Shown here: positions 39,701 through 51,900 of the stretch, in pieces
How positions within the stretch are numbered: the first letter of the stretch is position 1
Layout: each line of letters starts with the position of its first letter
Source of the DNA: Pelecanus crispus
Taxonomy: Eukaryota > Chordata > Aves > Pelecaniformes > Pelecanidae
Direction of reading: 5' to 3'
Assembly (NCBI RefSeq): GCF_030463565.1
Contig: NC_134643.1
Span: 1,870,001-1,934,000 of the forward strand
Length of the DNA stretch: 64,000 nt
The notes under the pieces: generated by a model
Databases searched by the model: none
What the model saw: only the letters and a program-made list of their open reading frames with translations
What the model was told of the DNA's origin: nothing
Translations under genes and position numbers: made by a program

Positions 39701-42700
39701 AGTGCTGTTAATTTGACCTGCTGGTCGGTCATTTCTTGGATCCTGGAGAAGATCTCATTGTGTTTCACCTTCTTTTCTGTCCCCAGGTATGAGCACAATA
39801 AAACTGGAAGCATCTTGATCAACAGCCTCTGTTTATCCAACGGAGGTAAGGTTTGCCCGGCGTGGTGGGATGGGTGGTCTGGAAGGGATGGAGATCCATG
39901 GGATGACCTTCCCATCTCCATCACCCAAGGGAAAGCACCACCTGAACCCCAAGCAATTGCAATTAAGGTGCTGTAATTAACCGGCAGCATCAGACCTGGG
40001 GCTGCATTTGCGGTGTGTTTCACGGCACTACAAAGAAGCAGAGAGATTGGGAGATGCAGAGCAAAACGCTTGTAGCATTACAACTCTGTTCTCTGATGTC
40101 CTTCCAGGGATTTTCCCCGAAACGCACTACCCCCGCTTCATCCAGAAGGTGAGCAGCTACCCCCTCTAGTCGTACTGAATCACCCCTCGAGCAGAAGTCT
40201 GACTCCGTGAGTTTGGGGTTTTACCTGGCTCAAATGCCTGCTGCTTTTCCCGCTTCGGTGATGGCACCTGAGCTGCTCACAGGCATCGTTAGAGGCAGTG
40301 GGGAGAGGCAGGGGCTGTCAGGATGCGGCTCATCTCATCCGAACATCCCAGCTAATCACCCCTCGAAGCGCTGATATCTCACTGTCGAGAGCTCACGTAC
40401 ATCTCGGCATTACCAAGGGTCGGGGCTGAGCTGGGAAAATGCTGCGATATGGGGAGCCGGAGGAAAAGCCCTCCGGGGAGGCAGGATTTACCCGTCTGTA
40501 CGATACCGAGTGGTGCTGTCTCCTTTTTTCCTTCTGCCCAAGATCCTCAAGGATGGGGGGTTGCTGTCCCCCGTCATCACACGGCTGATGAACTTCTTTT
40601 TCTTCTCCAGAGGGTGAGTCAGGTCTCCACGCTGCTGGGCACAGTCTGTACGGGGCGTGTGGGCCAAGTAGGCAGGGGGCCAACATTGGAATTAGTGTAG
40701 TGGGTATTTGGCAGGTGAGCGGATCTCCCGGCACTGTCCCAGGAGAGATTTCTCCCTGGATTTGAATGACCTTGGTCCTCCGGGCCATTCCCTCTCCAGG
40801 TTGGCAAAGTGCTTCGGCCTAATAATAAACCAGACAGCTTTCCACTGTACGCTGAAATCCTTCTCTCCCACGAGTATTGGGCTTGCACATGTGACAGAGG
40901 CACTGAAAACCCTAACCACACTCTGCATACGGCGCGCCATCAGCTATATATTTTTATCAGATGTTGCAAACCCTCTTTTTTTCCAAAAAGCCCTTTAGAC
41001 TGGCCACTAAGTCCAACACCGGGTGCCTTTGGGGGATGATTCGCAGCGCTGCGCTCGCACCCACATGTTTCGCAGTGGAAGCTGGAAGTGCTCGACTGTT
41101 TTTTGCTCTCGGCTAGTTTTTGAGCCGTACGCTAACGTGGCTGCTGCCGTGCCGCTCTGAACTCTTTTTTTTCAGGCTCGGGGCAGTCTTCGGGCCCTAC
41201 ACGCAGCCTTCGCAGGCAGAGTACTGGGACATGTGGACGGTGGTGCGGACCAACGATGGCAATCTTGTTGTTGACAGGTACGTCGCTGTTAATTGCTGCA
41301 CAACCTTAGTTTTACACCACGGTGTCCCTCTGTTTGCAGACAGAGCCATGCAGCAGCTTGGAGGTCACCAGAGCTTGGCCAGGTCCCTGGACATTGGCTC
41401 CTTGGAGCCTCCAGCTGCTTCTGTTGGGGTCTGGGATCATTGTTGCCCCCCAAAAAAGAGCTAGGGTGAGATGTAGGAGCAGGGATTCCTGCTGGGATGG
41501 TGCAAGGCAGGTAAATGAAGTCTGGAGTCAGGAGGATCTGAGCCTGCAGATGGTGGGAGAAGGACAACGCTGGAGATGTACAGGGTGGGATTTTTTTTTT
41601 TCTTCTTTGGATATTAGGGGCTTGAATTTGTGGGGTTTTGTTAACAGCTGGAGCTAGATCAGGTTCTCTCCAGTTTGGGACTTTTGGAAGGACCTCAGGC
41701 TGGTGGTTGTGAGTTCAGTATCCCCATTCAGCAGGGCCTGGGCGCATCCTTCTCCCCCAGCATGCAAACTCCTCTCTCCTCCCGCTGGGGACAATCTCCA
41801 GACAAATCACAGTAAGGACCAAATAGCTCAGCCCCTCCAAAGGGCGCCTGCTAATTGCCTCTTATAACAAGGGATACTCGCCCAAGTCCAGCGATGGATA
41901 CACGGCTGACACGCTGCCTACATGACAAGTCCTGTCATGGCAAATTCTTGCAGTGTCACCTTCGCTGGCAGCGCAGCTGTGATGGGAAACTCAGTGCCAA
42001 AATATCTCCAGACTCTTAAATGTCATGTGTCAGAGTATCGGTACGTTTATTCAGTGTAGATTCCCGTCCTTGGAAAGACGGGTTATAAAGGAATTTATAA
42101 CCCAACTGACTTGAACCTGACGTTTAAATTGTGAGCCTCAGCCCCTGAGAGCTGTGCTGAAGCAAGGAGTTACCCTGAGTTGCTGGCTGGGGTAACGAGA
42201 CAGGCCGAGGAGCTGTTAGCGCTTCAGATTTTCACCGTAAGACCTGACTAGTGCAATTTATCTTCTCCTGCACTCCTCCACACTCAGTAGTTCAGCGTCC
42301 ACTCCACTTCTGCGGGGCGCTGAAAGTTTCAGAGCTGCTGCACCACCGGTGAGCCGAGCATAGGAGCACTGAGATGGCGCTGCCTCTGCGTTGGCTTTTA
42401 GCAGACCGATTTCTGCCCCGTTCTGTAGGATCTGATTGCAAACCCGCTTTTTGCTCTGCCACCCGAGCGAAGCGGTGCGGAGTTTGCTAAGGGGGATTGG
42501 GGGTAACCGACCTTTCAGTGCTTGTTTGCCAGCTGCCTGCAGCCCGCCGTGACTTACTGCACCGCCTGGCACAAGGGTTACCACGGTTCACCCCCTTGAA
42601 CAACCCAGTGGCATTTGACTGGGAGCAGAGGACCCAAATACGCTTCCATCTCAGCTGGGAAGGATGGGAGCACAGGTCTTATGAGAAGTGGCTGAGGGAA

Positions 42701-44938
42701 CTGGGATTGTTTAGTCTGCAGAAGAGGAGGCTGAGGAGAGACCTGATCGCTCTCTACAACTGCCTGAAAGGAGGGTGTAGTGAGGTGGGGGTCAGTCTCT
42801 TCTCCCAAGTAACTACTGATAGGACGAGAGGAAACAGCCTCAAATTGCACCAGGGGAGGTTTAGATTGGATATTAGGAGAAATTTCTTCATGGAAAGAGC
42901 GGTCAAGCATTGGAACAGGCTGCCCAGAGAGGTGGGGGAGTCACTACCCCTGGAAGCGTTCAAAAAATGTGCAGACATGGCACTTTGGGACATGGTTTAG
43001 TGGGCATGGTGGTGTTGGGTTGACGGTTGGACTGATGATCTTAGAGGTCCTTTCCAACTTTAATGATTCCTAGTTTTTACTTTCATTAAAATATAATCCA
43101 GCCACCAAGCCAGGAAAGATCAAATTAATTATTACTCTACCCTTAATTGGCTTAGTGGTGGACTTGGTAGTGTTAGGGTAATGGTTGGACTGGATGATCT
43201 TAAAGGTGTTTTCCAACCTAAATGATTCAATGATTCTATGATTCAAACTCTTCTATCTCCCCAGACTACAGGCTGTTTTCCCCTTCCTAAATGAACTTGG
43301 GTAGGAGTCTTAGGGCACAGAGCTGGCAGCGGTGAGGCCTGGAGTCACAGTCCCAACCTCATTTGCACTTTTATTTCCTGTCTTTAAAAAACAAACAAAC
43401 AAAAAACCCCAGAAATACACCTTAGGCAGTTTGCTAAGCTCGGGGATGGTCAGCAGACTGATTTTGTGTGGCTGCTGCCCAAGGAGGCAGCCTGTGGGAG
43501 ACGCAGATTCCACCTCTGTCTCATTGCAGAGGCGTACATTGCCCTGCAAGCAATTTCCAGGCTGTCCAGCACCCGGAGGCACCATCTGCTGCATAACAAC
43601 AGGTTTCTCTTCAGTATTTTGCAGTACATAAACCAGAGAAAGAAGCACAGAGACCGCTGGGTTGGGGCTTTGATGTCCACCTCCGTCCCATGTGAGTAGG
43701 AATCCATTTTCTTTGATTTACTGGTTGGGATGTTGGGAATCACCCCCCTCACATGCAGGCACTGGAGCGTGGTGCTGGCTCCTTCCACTAATCGCTGGAG
43801 CCTCTCAGTTATTCCAGTGAGGACGACATGGCTCAAATCAGGTTTGTGCAGGGGGTAGCAAACTTCCCTGCTGCAGTTTAAGGCTCGGCTACAGCAGAGA
43901 GCTGTGAGCTTGTTAAGCTAAGAGGAAAAAGAGTTTGTTCCGCTGAGCAGAGGTAACTCTCCTTTAGAGGCTGGTTCACGGCCTCCGCTTTCTCCAGCTG
44001 CTGCCCCAGGGAAGCTGAGGTGCTTTTCAAGCTCAAGAGAAGTTGCAACCACTCAAGGAAAGGTTTGGTGGTTGCAGGAGGTGGGTTGGAGGCTGAACTT
44101 GAGCCCAGGGCAGAGAAGCAAGCGCCCTTTCAGTAGCTGGTTTGCTCAGTGCTCTGCTGAAAGCTTCCCAAGCTCCGTGTGAGGGGGGAACATGTCTGCA
44201 ACGGGTCTCCTTGGCTTAGTTTAGGGATGTCCTTGGGTATAAAAGCTCCATCTGTGCTTCTCTCTTGCAGTGCATCTAATCTATGGGCCCCTGGATCCTG
44301 TGAATCCGCACCCAGAGTTTCTTCAGCTTTACAAGTGAGACAAAACCCTCCACAAAGCAGGCATACAGAACTGGGGTTTCATTTCATGGGAGATTTTGCC
44401 TCAGACTTTTTCCTTCAATTCCCTTTTCATGGAATCGATTTTTAATTCCCACCTGTAACCTGTACAGCCAGGTGATTCAGTCGGAGCCTTCTACAATTTG
44501 GAAATTGCTTCCCCATTTTAGGCATCAAAGTCACAATTCTCAGTCAAATCAATCATGCATTTTAAAACCACATCAGACATAGGTTAAGATTTATTGACTG
44601 AGGTAGTCTTCTCCAAACTAACCTGAAGTAACTCCAACACTCGGAAGAGTGGTCAACTTGTAGCTGATACAGGCTTTTTTGTCCCAAAACCATGTTACGG
44701 GCACAATCCCAACTGTGCAAAGAGGGTACCGCCCTCCTCGCCGGAAGCATCTGGCTGGCTGCGGGCTGAGCCTGCTGCAGTTCCTGTGCTTAATTAAGCC
44801 TCGCTGCATTCTTCCAACAGGAAGGTGCTTCCCATGTCCACGGTGTCTGTGCTGGATGACCACATTAGCCACTATCCACAGCTGGAGGATCCGACAGGCT
44901 TCCTGAACGCGTATCTGAACTTCATCAACTCCTTCTGA
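36785..44938 (+). CDS. MEST: Mesoderm-specific transcript alpha/beta hydrolase
   Basis: Endoplasmic reticulum membrane protein of the alpha/beta-hydrolase fold, linked in mammals to adipocyte growth and lipid handling. Coding exons: 36785-36938, 37564-37643, 38794-38871, 39303-39439, 39787-39845, 40108-40148, 40543-40613, 41176-41277, 43615-43691, 44271-44334 and 44821-44938 (TGA). They total 326 codons, the length of the short mammalian isoform. Residues 1-20 ([20 protein letters not shown]) form a membrane anchor. [12 protein letters not shown] is the oxyanion-loop region, LLSHDYGD the nucleophile elbow of the dehalogenase/epoxide-hydrolase type, and [13 protein letters not shown] holds the likely catalytic His. 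The start is the first ATG of exon 2, because exon 1 has an in-frame stop. No break is seen. Imprinted in placental mammals; not known to be in birds. Confidence 0.96.
37803..38512 (-). mobile_element. CR1 LINE 3' fragment in MEST intron 3
   Basis: Single-tail CR1, antisense to MEST. It runs from the ATTCTATGAT tail (37803) back through the ORF2 C-terminus to [20 protein letters not shown]. Well preserved over about 700 bases, so fairly young. Confidence 0.92.
42666..43245 (+). mobile_element. CR1 LINE 3' fragment, double-tail type, in MEST intron 9
   Basis: In the sense of MEST. End of ORF2 ([31 protein letters not shown]) followed by the two-unit tail with the linker ATAATCCAGCCACCAAGCC. 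Confidence 0.92.
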
Positions 44939-46271
44939 GCTGCTGCAGCTCAGTTCTCACTCTCTGTTTATGAGTCAGGCTTTGGGGAAAGGAAGAAACC
45001 CCGATTTTTTCATCTCCAGATCCAACACTTTGCACTAACACCCTAATCTTTGGCTGCTAAACTGCTGCATTTATGCAGTTAAATCCTTTGAGCACCAGAA
45101 AAAGATCAGCCTGCAGGGAGGCATGGACAAAACTGTCAGCCTAAGTAGAGTTACAGGATGCCGAGAGCTCTCCCAGTCCCGCGCTCACCTTGCTTCTTGA
45201 CTGGCCTCCGTATTTAGAGCCAGGAGGGCTCAAGGGAGCACAGGGGCACCTGAGGGGAGGCAGAGCACATATGTCAGTCCAGGAGTCCTTACTTGCCGTC
45301 ACTGCTAGGCGATGCCGTGTGCCACAGATCAACAGGACCATCAGCAGCCAAGGGCCGATGTGCATATTCCTAAGATGGATGTTGGTTTGTTTTTTGAGTT
45401 GCCACACAGGCAGTTTAAATAATAGCCTTCTGCTAAGTGTTATAATACCTGGCCAGCTTGTCAGGACTGAAGAATTTGAGACTGAGTTTGCCTACACTAA
45501 ATACAGCAGGAGAGCTGGATCTGTAATCCCCTGAAGTATAGGCAATGATGCTCTTGCACCCATAAAGGGGCATTTAAGCACTGTAATTATGTCTTCAGTA
45601 ATCTCTTTTTAATGGCCAGTTACCCAAAGGCAAGCTCTAAACCTCGAGTTTTTACCACATTCCCCTGTTCCTCTGATTTTCAGTTCAACAAGCAGAGCCA
45701 CTCAACCGACACTACACCCCTGGGACTATCTCGGGAGCTTCCCCGAAGCCTGGCTGTAGCAGGCAGTTCTACCAGGGCAGGCTCGTACCTGTTTCACTAG
45801 AGCAAGCTGAACACGCAACGCTGGCACTAGCAAAAGCCAAGGTGTTCTTTGGAACAATAGCTATTCCAGCCACTGGGATCTGGGCCAGGTGTTTAAATTA
45901 GCATTAAGATAAGATTCCTTCCTTCCTTCCTGACCCAGTCATCGGCAGAGAGATTCAGAACTTCCCTGACAAGGAAGTCACTGCAAGACCCCTCCTTCCC
46001 CCTCACTTCCCAACTTTTGATATGGGACGTTTCACATCTTTGAGCCCAGGAAAAGGCTGCACTGTTATTTGGTATTTTCCGACATAAGGCTCAGAGAATT
46101 GAATATGCCTTGATAGGTGAAGATTAAATCTCTCTCTCTGCACATTGGTTTTTCTGTGTGGAACAGAGGAGACAATTGTTAGGAAATCGTAAATTTGCAG
46201 GTTGGCAGACTCTGCAGGTTTTGTGTGTTTTTTAACTGCTTCTGTTTGAAATCTAATAGCATCCCTTTAGG
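44939..46271. other. MEST 3' UTR and intergenic sequence
   Basis: No gene is supported. No canonical AATAAA is seen downstream of the MEST stop in this stretch; an ATTAAA variant is at 46123-46128 and an AATAAT near 45419. The MEST transcript end is therefore undetermined. Confidence 0.4.
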
Positions 46272-46272
46272 A

Positions 46273-48465
46273 ATCATAGAATCGTTTAGGTTGGAAAAGA
46301 CCTTTAAGATCATCCAGTCCAACCATTAACCTACACTGCCAAGTCCACACTAAACCAATCAAGGGTGGACCAGACTAAACCATGTCCCAAAGTGCCACCT
46401 CTGCCCGTTTTTTGAACGCTTCCAGGGATGGTGACTCCACCACCTCTCTGGGCAGCCTGTTCCAATGCTTGACCACCCTTTCCGTAAAGAAATTTCTCCT
46501 AATTTCCAACCTAAACCTCCCCTGGCGCAGCTTGAGCCCATTTCCTCTCGTCCTATCGCTAACTACTTGGGAGAAGAGACCAACACCCACCTCACTACAC
46601 CCTCGTGTCAGGCAGCTGCAGAGCGCGATAAGGTCTCCCCTCAGCCTCCTCTTCTCCAGGCTGAACACCCCCAGCTCCCTCAGCCGCTCCCCATTAGCCC
46701 TGTGCTCCAGACCCTTCCCCGGCTCCGTTGCCCTTCTCTGGACACGCTCCAGCACCTCAATGTCCTTCTTCTATTGAGGGGCCCAAAACTGGACACAGCA
46801 TTCCAGGTGTGGCCTCACCAGCACCGAGTACAGGGGCACAATCACCTCCCTGCTCCTGCTGGCCACACTATTCCTGACACAAGCCAGGATGCTGTTGGCC
46901 TTCTTGGCCACCTGGGCACACTGCTGGCTCATGTTCAGCCGGCTGTCAACCAACACCCTTAGATCCTTTTCGGCCAGGCAGCTTTCCAGCCACTCCTCCC
47001 CAAGCCTGTAGCGCTGCATGGGGTTGTTGCGACCCAAGTGCAGGACCTGGCACTTGGCCTCGTTGAACCTCATACAGTTGGCCTCGGCCCATCGGTCCAG
47101 TCTGTCCAGGTCCCTCTGCAGGGCCATCCTACCCTCCAGCAGATCGACACTCCTGCCCAACTTGGTGTCATCTGCAGACTTACTGAGGGTGCACTCAATC
47201 CCCTCATCTAGATCATCAATAAAGATATTAAGTCTGGCCCCAGTACTGAGCCCTGGGGAACACCGCTTGTGACCGGCTGCCAACTGGACTTAACTCCATT
47301 CACCACTACTCTCTGGGCTCGGCCACCCAACCAGTTTTTTACCCAGTGAAGACTACGCCCATCCAAGCCATGAGCTGCCAGCTTCCCAAGGAGAGTATTG
47401 TGGGAGATGGTGTCAAAAGCTTTGCTAAAAAGTCCAGGTAAATGACATCCACAGCCTTTCCATCATCTACCAGGCGGGTCACCAGGTCATAAAAGGAGAT
47501 CAGGTTGGTCAAGCAGGACCTGCCTTTTGTGAACCCATGCTGGCTGGGTCTGATCCCCTGGCTGACCTGCACTTGCCTGTTGAGTGCACTCAAGATGAAC
47601 CTCTCCATAGTCTTCCCCGGCACCAAGCTCAGGCTGACAGGCCTGTAGTTCCCCGGGTCCTCCTTCCGGCCCTTCTTGTAGATGGGCGTCACATTGGCAA
47701 GCCTCCAGTCATCAGGGACCTCCCCTGTTAACCAGGACTGCTGATAGATGATGGAGAGTGGCTTGGCAAGCTCCTCTGCCAGCTCCCTCAGCACTCTCGG
47801 GTGGATCCCATCTGGCCCCATAGACTTGTGAGCATCCAGGTGGCATAGCGGGTCGTTAACTGCTTCCTCCTGGACTATGTGGGCTCCATTCTGGTCCCCA
47901 TCCCTATCCTCTAGCTCAGGGGCCTGAGTACCCTGGGGATGACCGGTCTGGCTGTTAAACACAGAGGCAAAGAAGGCGTTAAGTACTTCAGCCTTTTCCT
48001 TGTCCTCGGTGACAATGTTCCCCCCCACATCCAGCAAAGGATGGAGATCCTCCTTGGCTCTCCTTTTATTGCTGATGTACTTATAAAAGCGTTTTTTATT
48101 ATGTTTTACAGCATTGGCCAGATAACTTCTTGCTGGGCTTTTGCCTTTCTAATTTCCTCCCTGCATGACCTAACAAGGTCCCTGTACTCCTCCTGAGTTG
48201 CTGCCCCTTCTTCCAAAGGTGGCAGACTCTCCTTTTTTCCCTGAGTCGCCACAAAAGCTCCCTATTCAGCCAGGCCGGTGGTTTTCCCTGCAAGTTGGTC
48301 TTTCGGCACATGGGGACACCTGCTCCTGCGCCCTTAAGACTTCCTTCTTGAAGAAGGCCCAGCCTTCCTGGACCCCTTTGCCTTTCAGGACTGCCTCCCA
48401 AGGGACTCTCCCAACCAGGGTCCTGAAGAGGCCAAAGTCTGCCCTCTGGAAGTCCATGGTAACAA
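46273..48465 (-). mobile_element. Long CR1 LINE copy with reverse-transcriptase remnant
   Basis: About 2.2 kb, single-tail type, between the convergent 3' ends of MEST and COPG2. From its 5' side (48465) it keeps the ORF2 region MDFQRADFGLFRTLVGR, then RT blocks (KSMGPDGIHPRVLRELAEEL, VTPIYKKGRKEDPGNYRPVS, QHGFTKGRSCLTNLISFYD), then RT palm and C-terminal parts ([33 protein letters not shown]) and the shared end. The frame is shifted just after VIYLDF (a two-base gain before the SKAFDT block, about 47436) and again near 47240 before FIDDLDE. The 5' UTR, ORF1 and the endonuclease part are absent. Not active. Confidence 0.95.
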
Positions 48466-48561
48466 TAATAATAAGAATAAGGGGCTTCTGCTGAGTAAAC
48501 AGCCATTATGGGCTACTTTTTCTGTACTGAAGCAGACAGAATTAGAACAAGAAATTTCTAT

Positions 48562-48611
48562 TTTATTAACAGTAATTCATATGAATTCCACCACTTGGAC
48601 CAGTGTTTATT
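48562..48611 (-). terminator. COPG2 polyadenylation signals
   Basis: Read on the - strand, AATAAA occurs at 48606-48611 and again at 48562-48567, about 325-370 bases after the COPG2 stop. Confidence 0.6.
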
Positions 48612-48934
48612 TTCTGTTAATAAAAATCAGTTTTGACAAAAGTCCGATTCCATTTTCTTACCACTTGCATCTTTTATCTTCCCTGCTCTACTGCAAGTGG
48701 CCAGAGATGCAATAAGTTAGATGGGAATGTGTAAGTGACAACGAGGGAAGGGACACAGGAAAGGCTCAGTACCAGCCAGCCTCTATGGCTACTACTGTAA
48801 CATCATACAAAATATTTCCCAAATTGAGGAATAAAAACTACATGCAGAAAGAGAGACAGGCTGCTTGATATCCAGTAAGTACCCAACCGGTGCTTGCAAA
48901 GAAGGTTTCCACCACAGTTGATGCGCTCTAACAC

Positions 48935-51900
48935 TCAGCCTACAGAAGCCAGGATGACATCTACGGGCGTTTCTTCCTTGCTCCTAACCGTCACCTGCAT
49001 GGTCACGCCATCTCCTAGCGCAAGCCTGGACCTTACCAGCACATCGCAGCCGCCTCTGTATACACCTGGGGACAAAGCAACATTTGAGAGATTGCTGTAA
49101 GTGAGGTTCAGTGATCTAGTCCTAACCCAGGAGCCAAAAACCTGGTGAGTGCAAGACAGATTCAGTCTATGGACAGTTTCAGAGAGGGAGGAAATGACAA
49201 AAAAACCCCCAAATTCCCTAAGCTCTTGAGGCCAAGATTGAAGATGACAGATACTGTCCTAATTAAACAGAATCAGCAAGCGCTGCTGGAGGGCTAGGCT
49301 GATTTAAATAGGTAGAAACCAGAGAGTGGGTAGCTGAAGCTCACTTCCAGTTTGAGAAGGCAACACATAGTGTAATTTGTCTGTGAATCAGAATCATTTA
49401 GGTTGGAAAAGACCTTTAAGATCATCCAGTCCAACCATTAACCTAACACTACCAAGTCCACCACTAAACCAATTAAGGGGAGAGTAATAATTAATTTGAT
49501 CTTTCCTGGCTTGGTGGCTGGATTATTTTTTAATGAAAGCAAAAACTAGGAATCGCTAAGGATGGAAAGGATCTCTAAGATCATCAGTCCAACCATCAAC
49601 CCAACACCCCCATGCCCACTAAACCATGTCCCAAAGTGCCACGTCTGCCCATTTTTTGAACACTTCCAGGGATGAGGACTCCACCACCTCTCTGGGCAGC
49701 CTGTTCCAATGCTTGACTACTCTTTCCGTGAAGAAATTTTTCCTACTATCCGATCTAAACCTCCCCTGGCACAACTTGAGCCCATTTCCTTTTGTCCTAT
49801 TGCTAACTACTTGGGAGAAGAGACCAACACCCACCTCACTACACCCTCCTGTCAGGCAGTTGTAGAGAGCGATCAGGTCTCCCCTCAGCCTCCTCTTCTC
49901 TAGGCTATACAACCCCAATTCCCTCAGCCGCTCCTCGTAAGGCTTGTTCTCCAAAAGAGAGATTCTATGTGACTGAAGGCACAGTCCATTGGCTCAGTGC
50001 CCCTGCTGTTAAGGGAAGAACAGTCCTCCTATGCTTCTGCTAGGGGGCTTGGAAGTGGTGCTCCTGGAGGCATTTCAAACTGCAGGACGAGCCATCTCCA
50101 GTCCCACTTCAACATCACTATGCAGAGAGACCTGGAATTATCAATTCTGTGCCTGAAATAAACTGAGATCCAACCCTTCTGTTGGAGCGCTATGTGCCAT
50201 GTTAAAGCAAAACTGCAATGAACAACTGCAGTAAAATTCTGTAGAGCACTTCCAGGAATTGTCCAAAACTGAAAGCCTGGAGCACAGTCATCGAACAAGA
50301 AGTTGCGGGTACTGCAGGCCAATTCAGGATGTGTCTTTAGTGACAGGAACTTGAAAACAAGACAGGTCCTAGGAACGCCCTTCTGAGATAACAACAGTCA
50401 AGGGATTTAGTTAGATGTCTGCTCTGGAAGTTCTTCATTCAAAGGATTCACTACCGTTCCCATAGGTAGAATACCTACACTCAGAGACACAGAATCTAGC
50501 ATAAGTACACCCGCACAGCGGGCTCCAAATTAGCACCAGCTGCATTCAACTCACTAATTCACTTCAGCTTTCTATGGAGAGAAAAAACCTCTTGAAACAA
50601 GAGCAGAATCTCCTAACCCATTTCCCTTCATTTAGTAAAACAAACAAACAAACAAACAGTGTGGGGACATGGAAACATTGAGTTCAGTAGCATGAATACT
50701 TACCAGCTAAGTAGAGCGTGTGAGAATTTTTGTTCTCTGGCACTTTATCTGATCTCTCACAGGGCTGCATGCCCAGGAACTTGACGATGTTATTGACAGC
50801 TTCTGCATTCAGAGATTGAAGAAGAAAATTACCTCCAGGTTGGTGCCAAGCTTTCTGGGACAACTAGTTTGCAATTAAAGAACATTCTCTAAGCACCCAT
50901 GTGGCTTAACCATTTCCATTTGTTACCTTGGTTGCAGCCCCACCAACACACCTACCTTGTGATGTCCCTTCTGCTGCCTTAACAGCCTAGGAACGCACCC
51001 CTCCTTCAACCAGCCTCAAGCAAGAGAGCACTGCCAAAGTCCCACCCACTATAATCCCAACATTGCAACACAAAGCCTTCTTGCTGGGACACAACGTCAG
51101 GTTGGAAGGCATCAAATTCTCCTCCTACCACACTAAATACATCCCCAGCACAGCAGATTTACCAGGAATACTATGTGGGTCACAAAGAAACGAGGAGAGA
51201 TCATCTCACCATCAAGGGTTTTGATCGAACTAAGTGCAAAGGTTTCTTCTTTCTCAAAGTCATCTCCCACTTCTTCCCATGCAGCTGCGAAGTTAGGCTT
51301 TAAAACCTTCTGAATGTGATCAGACACGGTCACCTCCAAATCTTCCAACTGACAGAAAAGCAAGGGAGATTTTCAGCTGCCAGCTACAGAAACAATCATA
51401 ATCTTAGAAAGAGACAGAGAGATTTTGGCTTTCTGCCAAGACAACTCTGGCATGCCTGGCTTTAATTTCAGAAGCGCATAACAACAGTGATTACTTACAG
51501 TGGTCATCTGTAAACCTTAAAAACATTTACACAAAACCACCCGAGAGACTAAAGGAGAGCAGAAAATGGGGCAATTGCTTTGTGAGTCAAGGCCCATTCT
51601 AGCCCTTACTGGGCATCTGAGGAGAGAGAGTTTCTCAGAATCCAGAAGGAGCTTTTACTTCCTCCAAGCCCAAAAGGCAGGCGCTTTCCTGAGATCTGAC
51701 TTGTATTTCAGTGATCGATAACACGAATGCAATAAACAGAAATGCAAATACTTGGGGTGGAGAGAAAGATTGGGCCACAGTTCTGAAAAAAAAAGACAAC
51801 GGAAGCTATTGCTTTCTTCCTATCTGTGCCTACAAATCCTATCTCCTAGGGCACTGAAGCTAAACTATTGGGCAGAAGCAAGGTTTTGAGGAAAGACCTA

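Noticed and set aside
48894-49100. 68-codon + strand open frame
   Set aside because: It is the antisense shadow of the last COPG2 coding exon.
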